Of a stretch of DNA of 55,570 nt, positions 37,661-47,067 are shown one piece after another. Position 1 is the first letter of the stretch. Each line of letters opens with the position of its first letter. Under the pieces are notes generated by a model, which worked only from the letters and a program-made list of their open reading frames with translations, did no database searches and was not told where the DNA came from. The stretch is from Prevotella pallens ATCC 700821 (GTDB taxonomy: Bacteria > Bacteroidota > Bacteroidia > Bacteroidales > Bacteroidaceae): positions 1,904,391-1,959,960 of the forward strand of contig NZ_GL982513.1 of the NCBI RefSeq assembly GCF_000220255.1. The letters are read 5' to 3'. Position numbers and translations under genes: made by a program.

Positions 37661-38407
37661 TTAATTCTTTATAGTGGGGTATTTCCTGAACCAACCGTCC
37701 ATTCTTAAACGCATCACACCAAAGAAGGCTTCCGAGAATATGCCTCCGCTCATCTTGCTTGTGCCTTCTCTTCGGTTTACGAATATAACGGGTACTTCCT
37801 TAATCTTAAATCCTATTTTATACGCAGTGTACTTCATTTCTATCTGGAAAGCATAGCCTTTGAAGCGAACTTCGTCGAGTGGAATGGTTTCGAGCACCTT
37901 CCGACGATAGCAAACAAAGCCTGCTGTGGTGTCGTGAACATGGAAGCCTGTTACAAAACGAACATACTTACTGGCAAAATAGCTCATCAGGACACGTCCG
38001 ATGGGCCAGTTTACCACATTCACTCCGCTTACATAACGTGAACCGACAGCCACATCGAAGCCTTCGTCGTGCGTGGCGGCATATAGGCGAGGAAGGTCGT
38101 TAGGGTCGTGGCTGAAGTCTGCGTCCATCTCAAATATATAGTCATAGCCATGCTCCAATGCCCATTTGAAACCACGTATATAAGCGGTGCCAAGTCCTAA
38201 CTTACCTGAACGCTCAATGATAAATAAGCGGTCGGCAAACTCTTCTTTTATGAGTCGGTGTACAATCTGTGCTGTTCCATCAGGACTTCCGTCGTCTATT
38301 ACTAAGATATGAAAACACTTCTCCAAACCGAAAACAGCTCGGATAATATTCTCCATATTCTCTTTTTCGTTGTATGTAGGAATTATTACTATACTATCGC
38401 TTGTCAT
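37661..38407 (-). CDS. Polyprenol monophosphomannose synthase-like glycosyltransferase
   Basis: A 248-residue GT-A glycosyltransferase of the Dpm1 type. It has IIPTYNEKENMENI near 8-21, the nucleotide-binding VIDDGSPDGTAQIV around 35-48, FEMDADFSHDPNDLP around 91-105 and the C-terminal VNRREGTSKMSGGIF around 211-225 typical of these enzymes. It transfers a sugar from a nucleotide sugar to a polyprenyl phosphate on the inner membrane, for lipid, glycan or protein O-glycosylation, which occurs in Bacteroidetes. No C-terminal membrane domain is present. A promoter lies at 38428-38459. Confidence 0.9.
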   Translation of the reverse strand: MTSDSIVIIPTYNEKENMENIIRAVFGLEKCFHILVIDDGSPDGTAQIVHRLIKEEFADRLFIIERSGKLGLGTAYIRGFKWALEHGYDYIFEMDADFSHDPNDLPRLYAATHDEGFDVAVGSRYVSGVNVVNWPIGRVLMSYFASKYVRFVTGFHVHDTTAGFVCYRRKVLETIPLDEVRFKGYAFQIEMKYTAYKIGFKIKEVPVIFVNRREGTSKMSGGIFSEAFFGVMRLRMDGWFRKYPTIKN

Positions 38408-38427
38408 ACCAAATATATTCTATACTG

Positions 38428-38459
38428 CAAAAGTAAGATAAATATCCGAATATCCCAAA
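38428..38459 (-). promoter_or_regulatory. Promoter of the Dpm1-like gene
   Basis: On the minus strand TTTG (38456-38459) and TACTTTTG (38428-38435) are separated by 20 bases, the Bacteroidetes -33/-7 arrangement, 21 bases before the start codon. Confidence 0.6.
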
Positions 38460-38721
38460 TGTTATAAACAGTTTGCACTTAAAAGCACGTTAAATGACTT
38501 TGTGCGTATCTATTATTAGACGAATATATTATAGCTCTTTCGGTCTCCATTCTCTATATGTTTAGACGAAATTGATATCATATTAAACTGGATATAACGC
38601 TATATTCTTTAGCGCATCACATCATATTAGAACACTGCACTTTACAGATACACTTTTTTTTAGACATAACACTGAGTTCATTATCAGCCTTGATTTTGTG
38701 GTAAAACTGGCTTTAAATAGC

Positions 38722-38755
38722 AAGAGCCAACACGCTGTACGGCATGTCGGCTCTT
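38722..38755 (-). terminator. Hairpin after the EF-G paralogue
   Basis: Arms 38722-38732 and 38745-38755 pair over 11 bp on the minus strand with one G-U, 43 bases past the stop. The T-tract is weak. The stretch 38408-38798 otherwise holds only the promoter at 38428-38459 and AT-rich DNA. Confidence 0.5.
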
Positions 38756-38798
38756 ACGGTTCTTATATATATTGCAAATGCAAAAGAGTTCCTTTAGT

Positions 38799-40961
38799 CT
38801 ATTCGTCTTCGTCCTTAACTTCTGCTTCGTGTTCAGCAATGAGGGTTTGCTGGAGTTCGTTAGGCACTAGTTCGTAGCTTGAGAACTTGGTGGTAAAACT
38901 TGCACGACCACCAGTAAGCGAACTCAACGAAATACTATAGCTTGCCAATTCTTTCAAAGGAATCTTAGCTTGCAGCTTCTGGTAACCCGCTTCGCTGTCC
39001 ATTCCCATTATCATGGCACGGCGTCCTTGCAAGTCGCTCATTACGTCGCCCATGTAATCGCCCGGCACATACACTTCCAAATCGTAGATTGGCTCGAGAA
39101 TTTTCGGTCCTGCAATTTTGAAAGCATCAGAGAAAGCGTGGCGAGCAGCAAGTGTAAACGAAAGTTCATTAGAGTCTACTGGGTGCATCTTACCATCGTA
39201 AACAACCACGCGAACGTCGCGAGCGTAGCTTCCAGTCAATGGTCCGCGTTCCATACAGTCCATAATACCCTTCAAAATAGCTGGCATAAAGCGTGTGTCG
39301 ATGGCTCCACCTACAACCGAATTGATGAAAACGAGCTTACCGCCCCAAGGCAATGTCTTTTCTTCCTTACCTTTTATATTCATCTTAAACTCTTGTCCGT
39401 TGAACTTATACATTGTTGGATCGGGCATTCCTTCTGCGTATGGCTCTACGATGAGGTGCACTTCGCCAAACTGTCCTGCGCCACCGCTCTGCTTCTTATG
39501 GCGATATTCAGCCTTCGCCTGCTTGGTAATGGTTTCACGATAAGGTATGCGTGCTTCCTTGAATACGGTCTGAAGCTTTTCATTATTCTCCAAACGCCAC
39601 TTCAAAGTGCGCAAGTGGAATTCGCCTTGTCCCTTTACAATAGTCTGGCGCAACTCCTTACTTTGCTCAACAAGCCATGTTGGATCTTCTTGACGCATCT
39701 TCAACAATGCCGCCATAAGCTTTTCTGTATCTTGAGAGTTTACAGCCTCGATGGCACGCATGTACTTTGGATTTGGATATTTAATAAAGTCGAAGTGCTG
39801 TTCTACGCCCTTACCATTCAATGTATTGCCTGTCTTAACGTCTTTCAATTTCACTGTACAGCCAATATCTCCAGCATTAACTTGCTCAACAGGTATACGG
39901 TTTGCACCTGCACAAGCAAACAGTTGTCCGATGCGTTCTTTAGATCCTCGGTCTGCGTTAGTTAAGTCGTCGCCCACCTTAATGGCTCCACTCATAACTT
40001 TAAAATAGCTCACCTCTCCGATATGTGGTTCTACTCCTGTTTTGAAGAAGTAAACAGATTCAGGACCATTTGAGTCGGGTGTAACTTCTTCTCCACGTGC
40101 GTTATGTATTTTTGGCATCTCGCTAACGAAAGGTACAACGTTACCCAAAAACTCCATTAAGCGACGCACGCCCATATCTTTACCAGCACAAACACAGAAT
40201 ACAGGAAAGATGCTACGTGCAATAAGTCCTTTACGAATACCCTCGCGCATTTCGTCTTCTGTTAATGTTTCAGTCTCAAAGAACTTCTCCATCAATGTTT
40301 CGTCATTCTCTGCAGCAGCTTCAACCAATGCTTTGTGTAGCTCCATAGCCTTATCCATTTCTTCAGCAGGAATATCTTCTATGATAGGCATACCTCCTTC
40401 TGGTTTCCAACTGTACTTCTTCATCAACAAAACATCTATAATACTGTTAAAGTTTGCGCCTGTTGCTGTGGGATATTGTATTTGTACACATTTAGGTCCA
40501 TATATTTCCCGCATACTATTCATAACGTTATCGAAGTCGCATTTGTCGGAATCTAATTGATTGACTAAGAAGATTACAGGTTTCTTCAACTTCTCTGTGT
40601 AGCGGAAGTTGTTCTGTGTTCCTACTTCAGGGCCATATTGTCCGTTGATAAGAATCACTGCCTGGTCGGTAACATTCAATGCTGTTATCGCACCACCTAC
40701 GAAGTCGTCGCTTCCAGGGCAATCAATTATGTTTAGCTTTTTGTTGTTCCATTCTACATGGAACACTGTAGGAAATACAGAATAGCCGTATTCTTGTTCT
40801 ACGGGAAAGTAATCGCAAACAGTATTCTTTGCTTCTACTGTACCACGGCGCTTTATTATACCAGCACCAAATAACATACTTTCGGCAAGAGTAGTCTTGC
40901 CGCTACCCGCACTGCCAAGCAATGCAATGTTCTTAATCTCGTTTGTTTTATATACTCTCAT
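38799..40961 (-). CDS. Elongation factor G-like GTPase (paralogue)
   Basis: A 720-residue translational GTPase when started at the ATG at 40959-40961 (MRVYKTNEIKNIALLGSAGS); a 15-residue longer reading has a weaker N-terminus. The P-loop is GSAGSGKT. G3 reads DCPGSDDF instead of DTPGHVDF, lacking the catalytic His of EF-G, and G4 is NQLD. Domains II to V follow, including RGQGEFHL-like KGQGEFHLRTL and AGQFGEVHL. The family is a conserved Bacteroidetes EF-G paralogue; with the changed G3 motif it may hydrolyse GTP slowly and act in ribosome rescue, recycling or stress rather than standard translocation. It is not tet(Q)-like. Confidence 0.9.
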   Translation of the reverse strand: MRVYKTNEIKNIALLGSAGSGKTTLAESMLFGAGIIKRRGTVEAKNTVCDYFPVEQEYGYSVFPTVFHVEWNNKKLNIIDCPGSDDFVGGAITALNVTDQAVILINGQYGPEVGTQNNFRYTEKLKKPVIFLVNQLDSDKCDFDNVMNSMREIYGPKCVQIQYPTATGANFNSIIDVLLMKKYSWKPEGGMPIIEDIPAEEMDKAMELHKALVEAAAENDETLMEKFFETETLTEDEMREGIRKGLIARSIFPVFCVCAGKDMGVRRLMEFLGNVVPFVSEMPKIHNARGEEVTPDSNGPESVYFFKTGVEPHIGEVSYFKVMSGAIKVGDDLTNADRGSKERIGQLFACAGANRIPVEQVNAGDIGCTVKLKDVKTGNTLNGKGVEQHFDFIKYPNPKYMRAIEAVNSQDTEKLMAALLKMRQEDPTWLVEQSKELRQTIVKGQGEFHLRTLKWRLENNEKLQTVFKEARIPYRETITKQAKAEYRHKKQSGGAGQFGEVHLIVEPYAEGMPDPTMYKFNGQEFKMNIKGKEEKTLPWGGKLVFINSVVGGAIDTRFMPAILKGIMDCMERGPLTGSYARDVRVVVYDGKMHPVDSNELSFTLAARHAFSDAFKIAGPKILEPIYDLEVYVPGDYMGDVMSDLQGRRAMIMGMDSEAGYQKLQAKIPLKELASYSISLSSLTGGRASFTTKFSSYELVPNELQQTLIAEHEAEVKDEDE

Positions 40962-41216
40962 AACCACAATAGATTTAAAAGGTGTTTCTAAAAGTCTACT
41001 ATGCAATACATATAAGTCTGTTAGAACGCTACCTTAAGGTTGTTAGTATTATGTTTTGTGTAGGGTTATAAGCTATGCTTATTACTACTGACGCCTAAGT
41101 TATACATTTTATTTTATCTAACCAAACTATTCGCTACAAATAATAAAAGTATTAAAAGAAATTATTAATTTTGCACTGAAATAATTCGTTTCAAAGCTTA
41201 TCACCTTATATAATAT

Positions 41217-42395
41217 ATGGCAGGACTTTATTTCCATATTCCTTTTTGTGCAAGCCGATGCATTTATTGTGGCTTTTATTCTACCATAACACCACACGCT
41301 GAGAAAGCAAATACGATGGATTTGTATGTAGATGCATTATGCAAAGAAGCCATAACAGAAAAGAATTACCTTTTCGGAGAATATTCTAACACTGCTGAAC
41401 GCATTGAAACTATTTACTTTGGAGGTGGTACACCATCGCAATTGCAGGCTTGCCACATTGAGAAGATATTCTGCTGTATTGCCGATAACTATGCCGACAG
41501 AATGTTAAACTACAGCGATATGGAAATATCTTTGGAGTGTAACCCTGATGATATTACTCCCGAATTTGCTGAAAACCTCAGACACTTGCCTATCAATCGC
41601 ATATCGATGGGTGCACAGACTTTCTCGGACGAACGATTAAAGTTTCTCCGCCGACGTCATAAAGCTTCCGATGTGCGAACTGCTATTGAGCGTCTGCGCC
41701 GTGTAGGAATAGAGAATATTTCCATCGACCTTATGTTTGGCTTTCCTAACGAAACCATAGAACAATGGCAACTTGACATCGACAAAGCCATTGCCTTAAA
41801 CGTTGAACATATTTCGGCTTACAGCCTGATGTACGAAGAGGGCACTCCTCTCTACCAACTTCTGCAAAAAGGCTTAGTAAAGGATATGGACGAGGAACTC
41901 TATCGCTCAATGTACGACACTCTTATCGAACGCCTTGCTATCGCCAACTACGAACAATATGAAATAAGCAACTTTGCCAAACTTACTCATTCTGCGGTTT
42001 CTCCTTTCCGTTCGCGCCACAACAGTGCTTATTGGTCTAATAAACCTTATCTTGGCATAGGCGCATCGGCACACAGCTACAACCTTGCCACACGCCGCTG
42101 GAACGTAGACAACTTACAAAAATACATTGATGGCATTACAAACAACCGCCCCGTCTACGAAGTAGAACCTATTGATGCCAACACACACTACGACGATATA
42201 GTTACAACTGCCTTACGTACGCGAAGTGGCATCGACCTTTCTGCTTTATCGTCGCCTTACAAAGAGCACATTGCAAAAGCCTCTGCCCCACTCGTTTCAC
42301 AGGGTTTGCTCGCCATTACCAATAATCATCTACACCTCACACGCAACGGTATTTACGTAAGCGACTTTGTTATGAGTGAATTAATGTATGTTTAA
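41217..42395 (+). CDS. hemW: HemW-like radical SAM heme chaperone
   Basis: A 392-residue radical SAM protein of the HemN/HemW group. The cluster motif CASRCIYCGF lies at 11-20 (CxxxCxxC), followed by IYFGGGTPSQL around 63-73, SLECNPDDI near 109-117 and NRISMGAQTFSDERL around 130-144. The lack of the extra N-terminal residues used by coproporphyrinogen dehydrogenase, and the short length, favour HemW, which binds heme, over HemN. A TAATTTTG box at 41166-41173 suggests its promoter. The next gene starts 64 bases downstream. Confidence 0.9.
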   Translation: MAGLYFHIPFCASRCIYCGFYSTITPHAEKANTMDLYVDALCKEAITEKNYLFGEYSNTAERIETIYFGGGTPSQLQACHIEKIFCCIADNYADRMLNYSDMEISLECNPDDITPEFAENLRHLPINRISMGAQTFSDERLKFLRRRHKASDVRTAIERLRRVGIENISIDLMFGFPNETIEQWQLDIDKAIALNVEHISAYSLMYEEGTPLYQLLQKGLVKDMDEELYRSMYDTLIERLAIANYEQYEISNFAKLTHSAVSPFRSRHNSAYWSNKPYLGIGASAHSYNLATRRWNVDNLQKYIDGITNNRPVYEVEPIDANTHYDDIVTTALRTRSGIDLSALSSPYKEHIAKASAPLVSQGLLAITNNHLHLTRNGIYVSDFVMSELMYV

Positions 42396-42459
42396 AACTA
42401 CACAGTAAAACATTTTTTTTCATTACCTTTGCACATAGAACAAACAGAAACTTACATTT

Positions 42460-42783
42460 ATGACAGAACAGGAATTTGAACAGCTTTGGCAAGCTAACCG
42501 CCAACAACTACTCGCAAACGACGAAGAATATCAACGCATAAGCAAAAGCTACACATCGTCGAGTTGGCTCGATTACCTTGTTTCTATTGGCGGATTTGTT
42601 ATCTGCGAAAAGTTTATACAGGGTTTTAACCTTGGCAACGTATGGACATTCCTCCTTGCAGCACTCGGAATGGTCATCGTCTGGTACGGCTTCCGTCTCA
42701 TAAAAGGCAGACTAAGCAGCAGCAAAACTCTTGAAGAAGTGGAGCAACGAGTAAAAGCACAATACAAATCTTCCTTACACTAA
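42460..42783 (+). CDS. Small membrane protein of unknown function
   Basis: A 107-residue protein with two hydrophobic segments (about 35-50 WLDYLVSIGGFVICE and about 60-80 VWTFLLAALGMVIVWYGF) and charged ends. The N-terminal 30 residues are polar (MTEQEFEQLWQANRQQLLAN). No family is recognised. A -7 box TACCTTTG at 42424-42431 indicates an own promoter 29 bases before the ATG, though read-through from hemW is possible. The gene is followed by array D. Confidence 0.75.
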   Translation: MTEQEFEQLWQANRQQLLANDEEYQRISKSYTSSSWLDYLVSIGGFVICEKFIQGFNLGNVWTFLLAALGMVIVWYGFRLIKGRLSSSKTLEEVEQRVKAQYKSSLH

Positions 42784-42900
42784 CTGCCCACTCAGCTATA
42801 AATTAGATAAGGGAATTGTAAACAGCTCCATTGGTTACTTAGCAATCTAATAGAATACTGCAATTTATTAGGAAATACTATTAGATATTACTTACTTTTC

Positions 42901-43186
42901 TTTCAGATATCTGTCACGCTTGTCTCAGATATCTGTCACGCTCGTTTCAGATATCTGTCAATTGCGTTTCAGATATCTATAGATCGAACTTCGTATATCC
43001 ATAGATATAGCTTCGTATATCCATAGATGTAGCCTCGTATATCCATAGATGTAGCTTCGTATATCCATAGATGTAGCCTCGTATATCCATAGATGTAGCT
43101 TCGTATATCCATAGATGTAGCCTCGTATATCCATAGATATAGCTTCGAACATCCATAGATTGAACTTTAAACATCATAGAATATCA
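42901..43186 (+). repeat. 22-bp repeat array D
   Basis: Thirteen units in exact register: class I at 42901, 42923 and 42945 (TYTCAGATATCTGTCA), a hybrid at 42967 (TTTCAGATATCTATAGATCG), seven class II at 42989-43142 (CYTCGTATATCCATAGATRT), a diverged unit at 43143 and a degenerate end at 43165. It lies between convergent genes. The trailer at about 43219-43260 reads DIYSDEEYKIFHS, related to array B. Nothing else is seen in 43187-43423. Confidence 0.93.
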
Positions 43187-43423
43187 GAATTTTTATGAAC
43201 TTATATTATAACACCTGAATGATATTTATTCAGATGAAGAATATAAAATCTTTCATTCTCATTGTTTTAACTCAGGCTTCTTATAAATTGTTTAGTAGCA
43301 ACATATATCTATAGCCTTTGTTATATTAGAATGGAATAAAGTATAATCGCTTTCTTTTCCGAACTTTCCTCTATGTTTTTTCTACAGAACACTAACGCCA
43401 CCAAAATATTATGAAACAAACAA

Positions 43424-43471
43424 AAGGCAGACTCTAGATATCTAACAAAGATACTTTTTAGAGTCTGCCTT
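43424..43471 (-). terminator. Terminator after the TonB-type receptor gene
   Basis: AAGGCAGACTCTA (43424-43436) pairs perfectly with 43459-43471 over 13 bp; the minus strand then reads TTTGTTTGTTT. It lies 31 bases past the stop codon. Confidence 0.8.
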
Positions 43472-43502
43472 ATTTTCCATTTCAATTATGCATCATATTC
43501 AC

Positions 43503-45830
43503 TCAAAATCGTTTGCGCTCGCTCTCTCCTGCTCCTGTGCCTTTATATTTGCTACGTGCCGTGTTGAATTTATAGCGCAAAGTAACATAGAATTCTCGGC
43601 TATCGAATTCTTGTTTTGTATCTATGCTTAAGTTATTCGTATAAAGCAACAATTGATTAGCAGAGCGATTGAACAGATCGTTTACGCCTACAGTAACAGA
43701 AAGGCGGTCGTTCAGGAACGCTTTTCGTACCGAGAAGTTAAATGCACAGTTGTTTCTGGTAAGCTCACTGTTCTCTGTTATACCCTTAGAAGTAACTTTC
43801 AAGCGAGTCTCGGCTATCCAATTGTCTTTAAAATCAAATGTATTGTTCCACAGTATGCCCCATATCGGTTCGCTTAAATCTAACTTGCTGCCCAAACGCT
43901 CTATGTCGAACCATTGCTTTTGGCAAAATAATATGAGTTGTGGAGACCATACTCCTATTCTCGGTGCTGCGGTAAGGCTCAGTGTTAGAACAGGCAAGTT
44001 TTTGAAATTGCGGTAACGTAGAGTGGTTATATTCTCATCAGTGCTTTCTTGTTCGTTCCAATACATAATTTTGTTGTGTGTCTGTGTGTAGTTGGCAACA
44101 AAGGTAAATATGTCCCAGTTACTAACAAGTGAGATGTTGTGCAGTGTGGCCGGCTTCAGTGTAGGGTTACCACTCTGACGCGTAAAGCGGTTCATATACT
44201 CTACGTTTGTACCCAATTGCCTATAAGAGGGGCGCGATGTCTTTGCCGAATAAGAGAGTTGCAAGCCTACTTCCTTTATTCTTGTTGCGAAAGTGAGCGA
44301 CGGAAACCATTGGCTGTAGGTACGGCTGTGTGCCGGACTATACTCTCCTTCGTCGTAATAATCAGAATTTACGTGCTCGTAGCGCAATCCTGCCATAAGC
44401 TGACCAATGGGCATGGGTCGGCTATATTCGAAGAAGAAAGCGTTATTGCGTTCCTTAATGGTTGATGCTGTGCTGGGAACCACGTTTTCTTGATTAACAT
44501 AATTTTGTTCGTGATTAGTGAAAGTATTCTCGTTTCCAACCGACAGGCTGCCGCCAAACAATGGGTGAGAGAGCACCAGCTTGGTTGCAAAAAACTTGTT
44601 TGTGTGTATTCCTGCCGATGTTACAGTGCGATTGGCGTAGTTGGCACTTTGCTCTGTGGTTATGCGGTATTCAGTTTCTCTACCATAATAGTAGTCTGTA
44701 TTGAAATCTATATCTATCTTTCCTACCTTTCCAACGTAGTAAGCCGAGAGACTTTTATTAGGTATGGCAGTAGAGTTAGCACTAATTCGTGACTCTATAT
44801 GGTCGAAGAGTACATGGTTTTTAAATACATCGGTAGAGAAATCACCATGTCCATTGTTTGCACCAACAAGCAAATTGGTGAAGAAACGCGCACCAACAGA
44901 GTGGTTGGCATTGAACTCGTAGGCTGCCGAAAGCGTATAATTGTTGTTTGTATTACAACTATGGCTATCGCTTGTCCACTTGTTAGTCCACAAATTGGCG
45001 GTCTGTACCTCGTTGGTAGTGGTTTGTTTGTTTAGACTATTGTCAATATTGTAAGCCGAACCAGCCGTCAGCTCCAAACCATTGCGGCGATAATACATAT
45101 TGAGCTGATTGTTAGTGTCCCAGTTTTCCCAATAATAAGCTGACGTACGTACATCGAAACCGAAGCCGTCGCCCACCTTACGCACCGTGTGAATGCGGAT
45201 AACGGCACTCACCGTGGCATCGTAGCGAGCTCCCGGATTGGTTACAACCTCAATGTCCTTAATATCTGACGAGTTAAGACGTTCTATCTCAGTTGCGTCG
45301 GTTATCTTTCTGTTGTTTATATAGATAACTGCTGCTCCTCTACCTATAACAGAATAGCTGCCTTCTTTACCACTCAACAGCGGAATGCGCTTAAGCACAT
45401 CGTTGCCCGAACCAGCCTTTGCTAACGACGAACCAATGATGGTTGTAACAAGAGCATCGTTTCGTATAGCCATCTTAGGACGTTGCGCTGTAACAGTTAC
45501 GCCTTCCATTGTTTTTGTTTCTGATTCTGCTTTCAACTGCAAAGTATCGGCAATAAGAGGCAGAAACACATTGCGTTGCTCGTAACCAATGCCCGATACA
45601 CGTAGAAATACTTGGTTGCTATTGGCAGGCAAAGTAAGCAGAAACTTACCCGCATTGTCGGTAACTGCGCCCGTAACGAGCGATGAGTCGCGCACGGAAA
45701 GCGCAATAACGTTGGCATACTCAATAGGCAAACGCTGCTCATCGGTTATCCACCCACGAATGGTTTGCTGCGCCTTTGCTACAGTAGAAAACAGTGTCAA
45801 GGCTGTAAAAATGGCATAAAACTTTTTCAT
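43503..45830 (-). CDS. TonB-dependent outer-membrane receptor, OMP_b-brl type
   Basis: A 775-residue protein started at the ATG at 45828-45830 (MKKFYAIFTALTLFSTVAKA signal peptide); the promoter box at 45876-45883 covers the more upstream ATG. After the signal come a carboxypeptidase-regulatory-like beta-sandwich (GWITDEQRLPIEYANVIAL), a plug domain with SKAGSGNDVLKRIPLLSG-like text (about 134-151, LAKAGSGNDVLKRIPLLSG) and IKDIEVVTNPGARYDATVSAV, then a beta-barrel of the outer-membrane beta-barrel family. No TonB box is verified. No SusD partner or plug-specific neighbour lies nearby, so the substrate is unknown. Confidence 0.88.
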   Translation of the reverse strand: MKKFYAIFTALTLFSTVAKAQQTIRGWITDEQRLPIEYANVIALSVRDSSLVTGAVTDNAGKFLLTLPANSNQVFLRVSGIGYEQRNVFLPLIADTLQLKAESETKTMEGVTVTAQRPKMAIRNDALVTTIIGSSLAKAGSGNDVLKRIPLLSGKEGSYSVIGRGAAVIYINNRKITDATEIERLNSSDIKDIEVVTNPGARYDATVSAVIRIHTVRKVGDGFGFDVRTSAYYWENWDTNNQLNMYYRRNGLELTAGSAYNIDNSLNKQTTTNEVQTANLWTNKWTSDSHSCNTNNNYTLSAAYEFNANHSVGARFFTNLLVGANNGHGDFSTDVFKNHVLFDHIESRISANSTAIPNKSLSAYYVGKVGKIDIDFNTDYYYGRETEYRITTEQSANYANRTVTSAGIHTNKFFATKLVLSHPLFGGSLSVGNENTFTNHEQNYVNQENVVPSTASTIKERNNAFFFEYSRPMPIGQLMAGLRYEHVNSDYYDEGEYSPAHSRTYSQWFPSLTFATRIKEVGLQLSYSAKTSRPSYRQLGTNVEYMNRFTRQSGNPTLKPATLHNISLVSNWDIFTFVANYTQTHNKIMYWNEQESTDENITTLRYRNFKNLPVLTLSLTAAPRIGVWSPQLILFCQKQWFDIERLGSKLDLSEPIWGILWNNTFDFKDNWIAETRLKVTSKGITENSELTRNNCAFNFSVRKAFLNDRLSVTVGVNDLFNRSANQLLLYTNNLSIDTKQEFDSREFYVTLRYKFNTARSKYKGTGAGESERKRF

Positions 45831-45875
45831 AACATATTTCGTTTCATTGTCTGACGTTATTATTTCTTTTGCCTG

Positions 45876-45883
45876 CAAAGGTA
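45876..45883 (-). promoter_or_regulatory. -7 box before the TonB-type receptor gene
   Basis: TACCTTTG on the minus strand. It would place transcription start near 45869, which rules out the ATG at 45876-45878 and supports the ATG at 45828-45830. No clear TTTG element is found upstream. Confidence 0.55.
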
Positions 45884-46042
45884 AGAAAAGAACAATTATT
45901 TATAAAAAAAAACGAATAGACTTTCCATTTCACTGCGTATTTTTACACTTTTGTGTAATGCGCAAGCTACTTTCCAAACTTATCTTAAAGTTACACATTA
46001 TTCTTATAAGAGCCTATATTAACAAAAAATATAAAGCTATGC

Positions 46043-46073
46043 TTTGGCGTTTAGCATATTTGCGTTACCTTTG
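46043..46073 (+). promoter_or_regulatory. Promoter of rnpB
   Basis: TTTG at 46043-46046 and TACCTTTG at 46066-46073 with 19 bases between, just before the RNase P RNA start near 46081. Confidence 0.75.
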
Positions 46074-46080
46074 CAACATA

Positions 46081-46463
46081 AGGCAGCACTTCGGCACTGT
46101 CGCTGGTGTTGCAAACACGAGAGGAAAGTCCGGGCAGCAAAGAGTATCCTGCTTCCGAAAATGAAAGCTATTGGCAACAGTAGATGTAGGTAGAAGAAAA
46201 CAACCGCCTTTAAAAACGAGGTAAGGGTGAGAAGGTAGTGTAAGAGACTACCAGCACGTAGGCGACTGCGTGGCTGTACCGTTCAGGAGCTGCAAGTTCA
46301 TGTAAACCGTTGTTTGAGGGTTACTCGCCCGAGCCAAATAAGGCACAACGGAGGGTAGAACGCTAAAACGTATGGGGCGACCCTGCGGTTAGATAAATGA
46401 CAGGCGTCCTTACTTGCCGAAAGACAATAAGGAAACGAGACCCGGCTTATAGGAGTGCTGCTT
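46081..46463 (+). ncRNA. rnpB: RNase P RNA, bacterial class A-like
   Basis: The catalytic RNA that matures tRNA 5' ends. The conserved GAGGAAAGTCCGGGC block lies at 46121-46135 and the matching 3' block GACCCGGCTTATAGG at about 46439-46453. The terminal helix P1 pairs GCAGCACT (46083-46090) with AGTGCTGC (46454-46461), which fixes the ends. Length about 380 bases is normal. A 46397-47014 frame that starts inside it is not a gene in that part. Confidence 0.93.
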
Positions 46464-46478
46464 TACACATACTCGCTG

Positions 46479-46498
46479 CCTCCCCCTCTGTGGGGAGG
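46479..46498 (+). terminator. GC-rich hairpin after rnpB
   Basis: CCTCCCC (46479-46485) pairs with GGGGAGG (46492-46498). There is no T-tract, so termination is weak or transcription may continue into the next gene. Confidence 0.4.
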
Positions 46499-46591
46499 GA
46501 GTTGAGCTATGAAAAAAGGAGAATGTCTGCTTTAACAGCCACCAAGCTGTATGGCAGAAAAGACAAATTACCGTACTATTCTTTATATCTT

Positions 46592-47014
46592 ATGGAAGAA
46601 GTTCAAGACTACAGATACATATTAGACGATTTCCAACATCAAGTTGAGAACAAAATTAGAAATCATAAGGACGACCCAGGTTTTCCACAAATGGAAGAAA
46701 AGCTGAGCCAACAGGAGTTAGACGATTATCTTTTTGACCACCAAGCCGCACTCGACACTGAAGGAACAGAACGTACGCGATACACCATTGCAGGTTTTCT
46801 GATAGCATTGCCTATCATAATACTGTCAGGTTTTTCTGAAGAATCGCTACCAGTAAAAGGCTATCAAGTTGCACTTATGGGCGTTGCCATTGGTTTGGTG
46901 CTCTTCGTTATCTATCGTATTGTTATGAAAGCCATTGTGCGAAACAAGGTAAAACGTGCAAAAAGAGACTATCCTGAAGCCGCTGCATACGTAGAAAAGG
47001 TGATGCGTTTCTAA
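46592..47014 (+). CDS. Membrane protein of unknown function
   Basis: A 140-residue protein when started at the ATG at 46592 (MEEVQDYRYILDDFQHQVEN); an ATG at 46523 would add 23 residues but overlaps a tight AGGAG spacing. The N-terminal half is charged and helical. Two hydrophobic segments follow (TIAGFLIALPIIILSGF and GYQVALMGVAIGLVLFVIY), then a basic stretch and RDYPEAAAYVEKVMRF. No family is recognised. It is close downstream of rnpB and 53 bases before the DUF1232 gene. Confidence 0.7.
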   Translation: MEEVQDYRYILDDFQHQVENKIRNHKDDPGFPQMEEKLSQQELDDYLFDHQAALDTEGTERTRYTIAGFLIALPIIILSGFSEESLPVKGYQVALMGVAIGLVLFVIYRIVMKAIVRNKVKRAKRDYPEAAAYVEKVMRF

Positions 47015-47067
47015 CCTTTTTGGCACACTATGTGCTTAGTATATATATGTAACAACAAAGAAAATAT

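Noticed and set aside
46397..46591. Upstream part of the frame after rnpB
   Set aside because: It starts inside the RNase P RNA and lacks a good start; the ATG at 46592 is preferred for the protein.
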